64,000 nucleotides of DNA from Callaeas wilsoni (taxonomy: Eukaryota > Chordata > Aves > Passeriformes > Callaeidae), in NCBI GenBank assembly GCA_013398955.1, contig VWPU01012101.1, positions 440,927 through 504,926 of the forward strand. Reading direction: 5' to 3'. Below are positions 40,457-53,700 of this stretch, in pieces. Made by a program: the position numbers and the translations under genes. The notes below the pieces were generated by a model. The model saw only the letters and a program-made list of their open reading frames with translations. It was not told the origin of the DNA and did no database searches. Positions within the stretch are counted from its first letter, which is position 1; every line of letters starts with the position of its first letter.

Positions 40457-42541
40457 TTCTCATGTACCTAAAATTATTCAATAACACCTTTTGGGACCAT
40501 AACATGGAATTCCTTAAACCAGACCATGAAGTGCTTTGCACTGGGAACCACGTCTAAGTCCTGGTTGAAGATACTTAATTTAAATCTAAATTGCCACAGG
40601 AAAACAGTCCAATAAGCATTCTTAAGCTCCCAGCTTAAGAACTGTGGGTAACTGTAACCCTTGGATAGAACTGAGTCTAATGCAAAGCTCACCCTCTTTC
40701 ATTGCAAAGCGGGCACAGAGAAGCACAAAGAGAAATGATAGCCTAAAAGCAATGACCTACTCACGAAAGCACATCCTCAAGAAACTGGAAAACAGGTTTT
40801 TAGGTTCATTTCTACCTTAGGTGGTTTGAATTCACTTTGCTGAGCAGTGAGGTGCAATTGCCAGGTTAGAATTTTCCAACTTTAATTTTGAGACTGGCAT
40901 AGTACCACCAGAAATGTGGTAATTGAGAAGCCAAAGAAAGACTTAAACTAGATCTTGACCCTCTGTTGATCAAGAATAAATGCTAATTTTATTCCCTTGA
41001 ATACTGGAGTAAGTGGGATCATCCTTGGTGTCTCATCTTACCTAAAAAGGATGAGGGAAATATGTGATACAAGTGGGGTACTGCTGCTGTTGTTGAGTAA
41101 CATCACACCTCTCTGTGGCTGGTTGCTAATTCCACAGATACACAATTAATTGTGCTAAACCTTTTTTTTCCTCCTGTAGCTATTCCCATTGCTACACTAC
41201 CCAATGTTTAATTTTGAGGCCTCTGTCTCATGGTCTATCCCAAAGAGAAATTGTGCAGAAGCCCTGTGCAAGGGAGCCTGCTGGGGGGCCCAGCTGCAGT
41301 AACGTGCTGCTGCCCACTTGGCCACAGCCCACAGCCCTGGGCTAGGGAGAGTTTAGACAGTGGGGTCTAAGACAAAGAGGCCAAATTGTGGTCCCTTGAA
41401 TGAGTTCATTTAAAGATCCTAGAAGCAGGCAAAGGCATGTGGATGGGCTGAAAAAGAACACCCCACACTTCCCACCACGTAAGGCAGCGTGACTCTGCCA
41501 AAGCGTGACCACACACAGAAACACGGCCCTGTAAGAGAGCGTAAACCACAGAGGCATTCCTCCAGCCAGGCATTCCCACCCCATCTCCCTATCTGTCTGT
41601 GTTTGTCACAGACATGCTCTTTGACCACAAACAGGATGGTGATACACATTTTACCCTGCTCCCTGTAAGACATAGAAGAATGACATAACGGGGTGTTAAA
41701 ACCCCTGACGCAGCTGGGAAAGCATTCTTTCAGAGCAGGCAAGACAACATCACACATACTCCAAGAATCCAGTCCAAAGCCTTGGAATAATTCAAGCATG
41801 TGTTATGTTTTCCTGGACCCTGAGTGACTCCTAAATTCAAGCACTTTAAGAGATGACAGCACAAACACCTCTGGGGCAAACAAACACTCATGTAAAGACA
41901 TACTTACAATTTCCCTTTCCCCAAATACACTTTTGGATGGAATCTGAGATAAGAATTTCTGAAGGAGAAGAATGTCAAAGAGAAGTCTCTATCTTTATTC
42001 AAATGAGCATTGAAAGTTTTTTTTGTTTGGTATTCCAAAGCTGAGTTTGTGACACCTAAAAAAAGCCTACCTTGGAAAGTAAACCATTGGTGAAAGCCTG
42101 TGTTTCTAAACGAATGAACTACATGCAAAGATAGAAGTAAGAAATATAAATAAATAAGGTGAATATTGAAAATGTTACCCTGGCCAGAATATAGTGAGGC
42201 TGTGTATGTATTAACAAAGAGAGAACACTATTTGGTAATAAAACAATAAGACTAAAATTTGTCTGATAAGAAGTCTTTAAGAATGAGAGAAACCCACATC
42301 ACAGAGAGCATATAAGATTCATTGCTGTGTTTCATAAACTTTGCAAGTGAAAGATAAGGAGTGAGACTGATTAGAGCTATATGGCACTTTTATTTATAAC
42401 TTTTAACACAATGTATACTGTGTTAAAATATTTGTACCCATTAAATGTGGGCTCACAATTTACCATCTAAGCTATTCTCACTGAATTCAGCTTACTAAGA
42501 AATGCAAACACTGTCATACACATGGTAATTAGGTACAGATG

Positions 42542-42562
42542 TGATTATTTGACAAATAATCA
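42542..42562. repeat. Perfect 9 bp inverted repeat, 3 nt loop
   Basis: TGATTATTT at 42542-42550, GAC loop, AAATAATCA at 42554-42562. The arms are exact reverse complements. They are very AT-rich, so chance is plausible. Confidence 0.8.
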
Positions 42563-45131
42563 TAACGAATAATTGTCACTTCCTTGTTTATAAACCACTA
42601 ATTTAAAACATGTGTGTGCTGACCTAACCTCACTAGTGCACCCTTTTCTAATGTGGGGAGAGAAGAGGGAGAGAGGTTCAAGCTGTTATCTTTTCTTCAA
42701 GAAAACTAACCTTTTATTCTCTGGTTCTAACTTTCTGCTTCACAGAGATACTTTGCTCAGAAGCACGTTTCCCACTGGCTTCTGTTTTGCAACACTTGTC
42801 ATGAAAAACCACTTTAGGAGAGAGGAGCAGGAGGACAGAGGCACAAGACATGGTATGTGGTTGATACCATTTCTTCCAGACATAGCAGTGAAAGTCATTT
42901 ACACCATTAGAGGACTGCACACTCCCAGGCATGAAGGATACACAAGTATCTTCTCAGTCAGAAGAACCACAGCTTAGATTAAGGCAACAACTTTACTGAG
43001 AGATATTTCTTGTGTGAGAGAATGAACCATTTCAGAGAGACACCCAAACTACCTTCTCACTTGGCACTTAAGCAAAGTTTTCAGTTTTTTCATTAACCAA
43101 ACATGAAGTCAGTAATAGCATTTAATAACACCTCCTATGTTCATAAGAGACATATGAAATTTAGTTGTTTACATATTAGAAAGTAAGAAGTTAAATTTGC
43201 CCATTTACATTTGTAAAATCAAAGGTAATTTCACTTCAATTAATGATGTTATACCAAGGATAAACAAGCAATGTCATCAGTAATGATTAAAATGGTATAT
43301 TTCTAAGGTTGCATGTCACGAAACAGTGTTTACTTTGAAGTACGTTGTTTATCTGTACTGAAAAATGTTAAACCTACTCTTCAAACAATTTAATTTAAGT
43401 TTGCAATCAAGTGCTGGTGTAGAGTCTTTTGGAAAAAAGAGCAAGACTCTTAGTGAATGTTTATGTAAAAAAGTACTGTTTATATTTGAGCTTCCCCTCA
43501 GGATCTGTAGTGTAATGTTTATAGAAAGCAGACAGCAAACTTGTATAATTTTATTATAATGAACAATATAATTTAAATTAATTATTATCACTTTCTCTTA
43601 GATCACCATTGTTAAAAATAGAGATAAAATGGGTCTTGTAAAATCACAGGGTTTTGACATCTTGTCTCTTTTTGGTAGATATCTCCTATAGCACAATAGA
43701 AACCCAGCTTTTGACATCCCTGAAGATGCTTCCAGGACCTACTCTTCATAGTAATATAGAGCTGCTCTCCCTGCAGAGACCCTGGCTGTGGCGAGGACGC
43801 AGGATGGGTGCACCCACACCCCTGGTCCTCAGAATACTCTGTCTGGGAAGATATCAGAGCATACCACAGATTCCTCCCTGTCCACAACCCCAGATTGTTT
43901 TTGAAAGAAAACCAATGTACATAGGAAGACGACAAGCACACAGATCTCCTCTTGGAGCTGAGTGAGAATGAAACAGATCCTGGTAACAAAACAATCAGAA
44001 CTGAGAAGAGAAATGTGAGCCATATCCTCCTGCTCAGCAAGGATTCAACATGTTCCTTGGGCGTAATTGAGCTTTTGTGCATCTGAATCTGCTAGAGCAG
44101 TGGAGCATGCAGACTTTCCAATGTTAATTAATACTTCTCAATTAACTAATACTATTCTCAACTATGATTTTGAAAAATATTTATTCAACTCATACCTTAA
44201 GGCAGATTTTAAAAGCAAAATCCATTCAAGATAAGAGAACTATACTTTTCTGAATGAAGTCCTTGGTCCTGCTTTTGAATTTATGAGTTGATCAAAATTT
44301 TTCATACTACACTCTGCCTGTTAGTGTCCCGAGTCCTGCGGAGAGTGTGCACAGCTAGTCTATCCCAGAAACAGCAGACAACGATATCCTTGATCAACAG
44401 ATGACCACGTGTAGGACCACATGTAGAAACATCCACCTCAGGAGAGACTGGGCATCATATGCCAATCTCTTCTCTCCAACAACCTGCCACTGCATTGGCA
44501 CTATCTTCCTTCCAATCCTCTTTACAGCAACCCATACCACATACTACCACCCCTCCCATCCCAGCCTTTTTCTTTCCCTCATTTTTATTTGGCTTCCATG
44601 ACTCTGCACTCTCTCTGTAGAGCACCCCCAGAAGCTCATTTCAGGGGAGGCAGTGGGAGCCCAGCTGGACATGCCAGGTTGCAGCCTTAGCTGTGGGACT
44701 GACACAGACTTGCCAATCTATCAGTTGAGGTTGACCCAATTGCTCTGACCATCCACCACAAATAAGCAGCTGCTTTGGCTCCCAGGACTGAAAGAAAAGC
44801 CCAGCTACATCACCTGATACTACCAAACCTCTCCTCACTCCTCTTCTCTCTACTTTCTGTCAAAGAGAGCAAAAGACTAAAATCAACCCTCTGCTTCAGA
44901 GTGGTTTGTAAAAATCTTCAGCAGAAAGTTTACTTTTCTCTACTAATAATTAAGACTAATCCAGACTAAGAGGCCCTGACCAACATCTCTGACCAAAAAA
45001 AGGCTCATGAAACTCTCAAATAAATTAACTTTGCACAATCAAGCTGTTTCCTAACCTTTCAGCTTCAAAACTTTCACAAGTTTTGATTTGGTTTGTTGTG
45101 TTTTTTTCCTCCAGTACAGTGTAATCTGAGC

Positions 45132-45168
45132 TCTGTGTGTCTCTGTGTATGTGTGTGTGTGTGTGTGT
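45132..45168. repeat. (TG)n microsatellite
   Basis: An interrupted TG stretch from 45132 leads into nine and a half perfect TG units at 45150-45168. It is an ordinary vertebrate dinucleotide repeat and could be length-polymorphic. Confidence 0.95.
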
Positions 45169-47273
45169 AGCATGAATATTCCAGTCTACTTATCATGGGA
45201 ATTAGCCATGGTGATCCAGGGTCTCTGCACTCAAATATTTGAGCTACTTGTGACTGCTTTACAATAAGTTGACCAGGTTAACTCTTTTGTGATCCTTGGG
45301 TCCATTTACTCAATCAAAATTAATACCATATTTTGATTCCACAACAATAGTAGATGTTTTTAAATATGTCATTAAGTGCATCTATCTGAAGGAGATAATT
45401 TGGCCCCACTTTATTCTACAGAGAGAGGCTCATTTTCTGAATAAAATACATGACGTTTCCTCATAGAAATTTCCTATGGAAAAATATGTATACATTTAAA
45501 GCTAAATCTGTGTTTTTCTGGATTAGTCCCTAAATAAATGCAAATAATTAGACTTGATATCAGGAGATCTAGTTCAACATAATTTGGTTAAATTAGGAAG
45601 AAAAAAGGCCAGAAAACAACACTTTACTTCAAAACAATTCAGAAGAAGGAAATCTCTGTTGATGCAACAGCTGTCCTCCTCAGCTCCCCTTAGTGTCTGA
45701 TCTCAGCATATTGAGACATCTGTTATTTTTGTGTATGACTGGGTTCAGAGAAAGAAATTAGCTTCTTCCATGTCCCGACACAACTGTGGAAAGAAAATTT
45801 CCAATACTGAGGTCAACTTCTCCTCACCCTACAAAAGACAGAAACAAGTGGAAGAAAGGAATAACTGACAGATATAGTGAGAAATATATACTAAAAAGTA
45901 GTTTAAAATTTAAAAAGGGATAAATTTACTTCTTTTTGTCCACTGTCTTAGGAGAATTAAATATGTAAACTCTAGAGTGTCAAAAAATGAATTGGATTCA
46001 TTTAGTTTATTAATGTATGTTTGACTATGGCACTGGGAATAACTTTTTTATGTATGTGTGGCAAAAGAGCACTAGGAAAACACAAAAGATGCAGTGAAAA
46101 CCTGAAATTCAGGGAATTATCACAGCTTCTCTCACTTCACTGAGTAAGCTGGCTTGCTAAGGTGCATCAACCTGATGTGAAGCTTTTCTGTGTCCTTGAT
46201 TAACATGTGTATAATCAGTCTTAACCAAACACAACCCTCATACACCTGCTCTGGCTTTGAGAAAATTATTTGATGGGGCAGCTCTACAGAAAAGTACTGC
46301 TTAGCACTTGACTCATAATTTTCACTGACTAATGGTACTGCTTACCCAGACCTGGCTCTTACTTGCTCACCTCAATCTCTCTAGTTGACCGCTGGAGGTT
46401 TGATGAAATATGAGATGTTCCTTTTACCCTCAGTCTCCCTGAAGCAGTCAGCAGTTCAAGTTGTCTCTTTCCTGGCCCCTGCAATTTGTCTGCAGGTTTG
46501 TGTCAGAAAACAAAGCAAAATACATCACCGCCACAAAGCCAAAAAAAAAAGAGAAAAGTAAAACCACAAAAAAAATTCCGAAAACAGAACTAAAAGCACA
46601 ATCAATCATACTAAAGGCTCAATGTATGTGGTTACCTTGGTGTAAAAGTCTTAGCACCTTACATTTCAACAGCTCCTTCACAGCAAGTCCCCTGTGTGCA
46701 ACTTGTTTCTTGAAAGCTCAGATGCAATTTTTTACATTCCTTTAGACTGGGGCTCACTCTACAAGTGAAAGAGCTAAATTACACATCCCCTTACTGGCCA
46801 GAAGCAATATACTTGCAGAAATGTATTCACTTTAGATCATCCATGGAATGAGAAACTGCTTACTGCAGAACTGTGCTACAGATATGTGGTCTGATACACA
46901 CTTCTTTCAGTCAATTTTTTTTTTCATAAATTCCTTTAAAATCTACTAAAAATAAATTTTTTAAAACTTACTGTATATATTAAATAGTATAGAAGAAGAA
47001 AGCTTACTGTTTATACATGAAAAATTGATTTTTAGAAATACTTTACTGTATCACATTTTAAATGTTTCTTGAGTGAGTATTTTAGTTATTCCAGGACTTC
47101 ATTATTTTTCTCTGTTGGTCAGAATGCAATCTCCATTTCTGTACTGCATTATTTACATCAAAATGCTTGTGGTGTGACTTTGGGAAAGTCATTCTGATTA
47201 GTAGCAGATAAGTAACAGTCAACTAAGATCCCTCCCTAACAGTGTTCAAAATCTTACTGAAATAAAGAATATT

Positions 47274-47325
47274 AGAATCATAGAAACATTAGGGTTGGAA
47301 AAGGCCATCATTGAGTCAAATCTTT
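47274..47325 (-). mobile_element. CR1 LINE 3' tail fragment
   Basis: About 50 bp. AGAATCATAGAAACATTAGG, then GTTGGAAAAGGCCATCATTG and AGTCAAATC, is the reverse complement of the CR1 3' terminus with its octamer tail. Nothing upstream in the element is recognisable, so it is either an extremely 5'-truncated insertion or the surviving end of an older one. Confidence 0.8.
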
Positions 47326-47720
47326 ATACTCATGTTTACTTATTTTCTTTATCTCTGAGGATTTTTTTCCACCATTATGCAGAAAAATGTCATTGATTCA
47401 ACAATCTCAGAGGTTGTGTAAGAACAAAGTACTTAAAGGTGGATGGAAAAATATTGAAAATTGTATTTAGCATACAGGTAATTGTGATTTGCCATCAAAA
47501 CATTTAAATTTAGACAGAAATAATGGGAAAAACAAGCCAAAATACTATCTAACAGCTCTACCAAAACAATTATGTGTGTTTTGGTGACTAGCAAGCTAAA
47601 CACAAGATAGTATCACATTGTTCCTTCCTGAAAAATGTATAAGTCCTGGAGAGGCTCTGGAGGGAAGTGGCAAATGACATCTTGAAAAGGTCTTCACTGA
47701 GGAAGGGATGAAAGAAATAG

Positions 47721-48025
47721 GATTGTGCAGCTTAAGGATGAGGAGGATGGAAGAGAGGGAGTGGAACATATTAGTCTTCCAATATGCAGATCATTGATAC
47801 AATAGAAATAATTATATAATTATTAAATTTGAGATATTGCTATTAGCTATGCCCACAAAAAAGGGGAAAAGAAGACAAAGGAAAGAAAATTGAGGAAGTT
47901 ACTCAAAAAATGAAATAATCAAATATCAGAGTAGCTTGCCTCGAGGGAGGCTTGGGACAGTCCACTAGTGGGGGCTTTAAGGCCTGGTTATAGAACTGTC
48001 ACGGGGGACACACACAGGTATACTC
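47721..48025 (+). mobile_element. Probable decayed CR1-like LINE 3' region
   Basis: Blocks resemble the sense strand of an old CR1 3' region: AGCTTAAGGATGAGGAGGAT near 47730, TAGCTTGCCTCGAGGGAGGC at 47932-47951, GGGACAGTCCACTAGTGG, GCTTTAAGGCCTGGTTA at 47974-47990, and CTGTCACGGGGGACAC after it. The usual order is kept (ORF2 end, then the 'gcctnggaggtggtgga' segment, then a 'ctgtcagggatgaca' segment), but the middle 150 bp are unrecognisable. It lies opposite in orientation to the tail at 47274-47325. Confidence 0.4.
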
Positions 48026-49330
48026 GAAAGCTCACGTGCAAGGTGAATGCTGCTGACTCTCCATTAATTACTGTGCTGTGATCTGAGTTAGAACAGCAGG
48101 AGGGTAGAATCTAAGTTCTATGTAATTTCCCAACTAAAAGTCACTCAGTGTCTTCTTTGACTCTTCATTACTTGTGCTGAGGGAAAATTACTCTATATTC
48201 TTTCAGGTCCTCCCTGAATAGTTTTGAAAACAGAAGATTAACGACCAAAATGACAACAGAGCAAATAATAAATTGTGAGAAATGGATACCCTTTGACAAA
48301 TGTGCTTGGTTGCATGTGAATATGGGTATCGATACAAACAGAAACCTTTTATCAAAGTCTTCTGTGCGAAGAAATCAACTGTTTATTGAAGACAACAGGT
48401 TACAAATTGGTGAAACAAACAAGTCTTTAAGATTCCACCCATTACAAACCATATGCAGAGTTCATCCGGCTCCAGTGTAGGTTATAGAGGCAGGGCCAGG
48501 TCCACCACTGATGCAGGCACTATTCAGCAGTTAATTACATTAGCTAAACATAGGTAAAAGTCACCAGAATTCCTCATTTCATCAGGATGATTGTGGACTG
48601 AGCTATATTTTCTCCCCCTAACCTGCTGGTTTTGTCAAAGACAAACCTCTCACTTCACGGACATACAGCATTCATTTCATCGTGTATTTACAGTGCTAAG
48701 GTCAGTTCTGGCTCACTAAGCTAGAGGAAAATTTATCATTTCTGTATCTAGAGTCACAGTGAAGCGTGTCATTATTGGCTCCATTTTTCTGATGTCTTCA
48801 GTCTTCTATAAGACCCATTTCTATTTCTTTTTATCAGCTCTTGTTTAGCTCGTGTTTCTCTTGGTCTGAGATGTTCTTCAGTCTGTCATTACCTCGACTG
48901 CCCTCCCACAGAATAGTCATTCCTGAGCAGTTTTTCATCTCTCAGTCTCTCTTTAACTTGGGTTGTGGGAAATTTATAAATGTGATAGCTGCTTTCAACA
49001 GAACTGAGCACTGGATGTAGCACAACGTGTGTTGGGGGACATCTACAGGCTGATTCCTGACAGAAATTTAACAGAGAAGCTTTTCCAGGCAAGTCAAGGA
49101 CATCTCGGTCCTGCCTAGGTTATCTTCCTTTTTTGTTTTAATTAGTCAGTATTGAAAAGTTATATTCTCACTCCAAAAGTAAAAACAATAAACCCTTGAT
49201 TCCACATGACATATACACAATTACAAGAAACTGCTTACTGCCATCGCAATACCAGGAAAGTAATTATTTGATCTCAGAGCACTAAACGATATGATGTTAC
49301 ACTATAACTCTTATGTCTGAAGATTTTGGC

Positions 49331-49415
49331 AAAGCAAAAACAAAAAACAAAAAACAAACAAACAAACAAACAACCCCCCCAAAAAAACAACCCACAAATA
49401 AACCCCCAAAATAGA
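49331..49415. repeat. (CAAA)n and A/C low-complexity stretch
   Basis: CAAAAA and CAAA units run to about 49372, followed by a C7 and A7 run and further A/C-rich sequence to about 49415. It is simple, slippage-prone DNA. Confidence 0.92.
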
Positions 49416-50710
49416 AAATTAAATACTCTCACCTCCAAAGCAATTTGTGTTACACACTACTCCCACATCACAGATGTAAGATAAGCAATAGGTAAGTTTT
49501 TCACAATTTTTCCTTTTTACTAGCTTCCAAAAATCAAACTAGTGAGAAAAATTAAGATCTGCCTTGAAAAATGAAGGCCTGACATGAAAAGAATAAGGGT
49601 AAATCTAGCTGAAAATTCAATTTCCCACGCATAAAATTAATATCTTTCTTCTGAGTCTATGAAGATGTCATTAAGGAAGCAAAAATCAGATCTTCAAGGA
49701 AATGCAGACGTCCATTTCCTAGTGAATCCAGGGGAGTTGAGGAATAGAGTAGGCCTACTTGGCCTATAAATTAGCCTATAAGAAGATGCATACTGAAATG
49801 TATGCAGTATATCATAACCAACATTTGCATAAAAATATTTTGTGAGAGACAGAGTTACAGACGAGCTTGGAGGATTTCCACCTGGAAAAGTCCTGTGGCT
49901 TCCATATATCCTCAGTGGCAGAAATCACCTATCTACCAGTATAGCCTGGCTCACCTATAGCATAACTTTGCTGGAGGAAGTGTATAGCTGTCATTATGAG
50001 CTATTTAGTTTACATATTCTCCAATTCCCAAATTCTCTGGTCACTTTTCACTTCAGACGCCACTTCTGAGAGCTCCCAGAGCTCCCTCAGTTGGGATAGG
50101 GGACAAAGCAATTTCTTAATGCAAGATTCTCAGCCATACCTTCCTAGTAGTTGAGCATATAATGACCCTCAGTCCCAAAAAATTAGGAGTAAATGAAACA
50201 TACACAAAAATAATATTTTTGATCTCTGGCTCAGGGTTTGCCCGTTCAATTCTGGTTTACCCTTAACACATAAGACCATGTTTATCGAGGTGAAGGTTGC
50301 CTCATAATGAAATTTTCACTAACAGCCTAGTTTGTTGGGATTTTAGTGGACAGAAGGAATCCAAACCTGATAGAAACCCAAAGACTTTCAATCAGAAGGC
50401 AAAGGTTGCATTCATGGCACCAAGCAGATCAGTCCCTTTCTCTCCTCTGACGTCTCATGCCCAGATTTGTGCAGGAGCTCAACTGCACAAGTACCAAGCA
50501 ACCAGTACAAAAAAGGTTTATGTGCTTTCAGCAGATATTCATGACTGTTCTCCCAGTGCTTAAGCAGCTGAGCTATTGGCAGCATCTTATTACATATTTT
50601 CCAGCAGCGAAAATTTTCCAGACCATTGATTTCTTTTTCTTCACATGTGCCAATATATTCAAGTGGCTCCACACAGGTGAAGCAGTTTCCCATAAGAAGC
50701 TAAGGATTGA

Positions 50711-50775
50711 AGAATGTGAGGTTTGAGCTGGAAGCCCTTTGTGGAATACAGACATCTAGTTCCTGTGGCTGTATT
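50711..50775 (-). mobile_element. Possible CR1 3' tail remnant
   Basis: AGAATGTGAGGTTTGAGCTG, GAAGCCC and ACATCTAGTTCCTGTGGC keep the order and spacing of the reverse-complemented CR1 terminus (gaatggtttgggttggaag ... gatcatctagttcc). It is short and degraded, so chance similarity remains possible. Confidence 0.35.
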
Positions 50776-53700
50776 TCTTTGAATCACTGACTAATGCCAA
50801 GGTCATTTCTCTTTTTCCCATCTCAGCTATGACTGAGCTCTGATGAAGAGTGACCAAAGGGATTCCTAGTGGAAGAAGGGAGGGGAAGCATTGAGGAGAA
50901 GCCCTTGGTAGATTCTTGTGGTTTATTCAGACCTCTGCAACAGAGGGCTTTTGAAACACAAATAATATGATATTCTTATTTGAGTCTAAGTTAATTTTCA
51001 GTTGGTAGTTAAACACTCTAATCAACTGGGTTAAGGTGGTATATTTTGCCATTTTCCCTGAAATACCACACAACATTTTTTGAAAAGGCAAAGTGGTAAT
51101 GTTATTTAATATGAAGCTCATCATAGAGGTTTCCAGCCATAATTTAGTTGTTTATTAACTTTCTTCTTGTAATTACTCACTTTCCTTTCTGGAATAGCTA
51201 ATTTTCAATTTGGTTTCCTAACATTTCTTGTTAAAATACAACCAATCTATGTGAAAGACAAAAACATTAAAAACATTTTCCTTGTGTCTGGAGCAAAAGG
51301 TAGGTTCAGTGGTGTGTTGGTGATATTCTTAGTTACTCCAGAAATATAATTCACAGTTCCAGACCCAACCTCAGAAAGTTGTTTTAGTAATGAAATTTTA
51401 TCCATACATTTGAATGCATTCTTCCCTAACAGCAACCTGGGCTACACAGATTACAATACCATCATTAAAGTGTGGGTCAGATTTTAATATAACAATACTT
51501 TCTATGTTAAAAATATTTGTCTGTACCATATGCTCACATTCCAGACACATATATAATACAGCTATTCCTCCCTCTCAAGGTTTTCAGTCAGCACACAATT
51601 CTTCTGAAGCTACTGAAAAATTGCTAACTTGCAGAGGTAAAGATCTCAGTTGTTGAATGAAGCCATATTCATTATTTGTTTGCCTGAGAATCTAGAAAGT
51701 GACAGCTCTCTGCAGGTCATGTAGTGATCCAAGAGAAGCAAAGCAGGAAGTGAGCCAATATGAGAACTGTGACGCCACTTCTGAGCACCTGAATTCCTTG
51801 GCAATTAGTGACAGTGTCAGAAGGATCATGCACAAGCTTGTAGATGTTCTACCTCTATACACAAAAATTATAATATTTTAAATGCAGATTTATTCCTCTA
51901 AATTGGCTGATATGAGATTTAGGAAAGAACTTCTCTTTAAATACCCACAAATCTTTACTACCTTGAGGGCATCCTAAAACCTGACACAATCTGCTGCGGT
52001 TCAGAAATTCAGAAGAGGGAATTGTTATATATTACATTTCAGTGTTAACATTTCTGCATCCTTTAATTTCAGTGTTCTCTAATAGCAGACATACTGCAGT
52101 TCTTAGAGGATAGCTTGTCTTCTGAACACCACCATGTTAAACTAAATGGGAGACCAGGTCACCAAAATGCTCTGGCAAATCACGATATGCAGCTATGGAA
52201 AGGGCCAATGAGAAAAACTCCTTGTAACAGAAGGACACAATTGCTGGGTCAGTCAAGTGCTAGTCAAAATCAGCTCTGCTTCTGTTAGTTTTGTGTCTCA
52301 CAGGAAAAATCAGGCACTGTGTCTCACAGGCCATCAAGCAGCGCCTCTTGGCATAGCTCTTTCTACTCCTGCAACAGGTACGGAAACCCAGCACTGCACT
52401 ATGGAAGAAAAGATATGGCAATGACAATAGTCACGGGCACAGCTGCCTTGTATTTCTTCACAAAATACTCACTAAAATAGTCACTATCAAAAGCTGATTA
52501 TAAATCTACATTTTCCATCTTAAAGGTATACTAAGATATCAGCATGGTGTACTATGCCTTTATAAATTGATTCCCTGAGGTTGATCTCTTCACAGGGAAG
52601 AAAGCTGTCAGCTTTCAGGTTTTTTTCCAAGGGAAATATTTGCTTCTGTCATGCCAAGGCAAGGTCTTAGAAGTGTCTCTTGTCCCTCATCTTCCTCTTT
52701 CAGCAGATGCAAAAAGGCTTGAACATCCATAAAATACCTTATTTTCCTGAGAAGAGGTAAGGTTTTCAGGCACAGCACACCTACTTTTCAAAAGGTCTTT
52801 TTTGGTCAGCTTCTTTATTTTAGTAAGACATCTGTCGTAATGCCGTCCTGTGCAGTCTGATAACACAGCCTGCTTCTTAACACAAAAGCCAAGGTTTCAC
52901 TGTTGCATCAACACTGGCCATCAGCACCCTGATGGTCCAGCAGCTCTATATGTTATCTCCAGTTCTGCACAGACTGCTTTCCTGGCCATCCTCTAAGTGG
53001 GTGATATGTGTTGCTGTCTAGCCACAAGACTTGCTATTACCCTATCACCTCCTACATCCTTTCATCAGATGGAGACCTCATTCCACATCCCCATCCCTCA
53101 AAATCTGTCTTTCTCAATTTCTGCTCTGTCCTCTTCACTTGACTAACAAAGGCAACCCCTGTGTCCCAAAAAACATGCTTTTTTACTTCACCTGTGTTGT
53201 CCTTGCCCTAACAGCCTTGAGGGAAATGCAGACTATAAGACCAGGGGTGTTCCCAAAGCAGGCACTATGAACAGATTAAAGATCACAGCAGGAAGTTACC
53301 AGCATTCAAGTGACCAGCACTCGACTACACCATCTGCAAAAACTGCTTGCATGAATCTCTTTGTAGCACAGGTCTTCTGAGCCTTACGGCAAACTGGGCA
53401 CAAAGGCGTAGACCAGATTGTGTAAAACTCCCGGACAAAGTTCTACTCCTCAGGTAAGGAGCCACAAGCAGGGAAGGCCGTTGCTTTGCCGAGATGAAAG
53501 GATGACTTCATGCAGAGAGATCACGCATAAAGGAATTCTTCAAGAAGGGACAGGGAGGGGCTGCATCTATAGAGTGAAGACTAAATCTATTGGATTAAAC
53601 TTGGTGGCAACAAAGAATGTACCCAGGACCAGGGACTCAGCTACCTTTCCTATTAAGTCATTAAAATGGTCTCTGAACATGTTTTGGCTTCCCAAACAAT

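Larger units (their letters stand above)
40457..47273. other. 6.8 kb of unique sequence with GC-richer patches
   Basis: No gene can be named. Patches near 41.25-41.80 kb and 43.65-45.0 kb are less AT-rich than the rest. They hold open frames of 126 codons (minus, 41419-41799), 156 codons (minus, 43612-44082) and shorter, none with a recognised domain. A candidate last exon on the minus strand (43829-43957) and a possible unclassified element (44319-45045) are described in findings. A perfect hairpin lies at 42542-42562. Confidence 0.5.

Noticed and set aside
46530..46580. A-rich stretch suggesting a processed pseudogene tail
   Set aside because: No transcript-like sequence precedes it and the A runs are interrupted; treated as low complexity.
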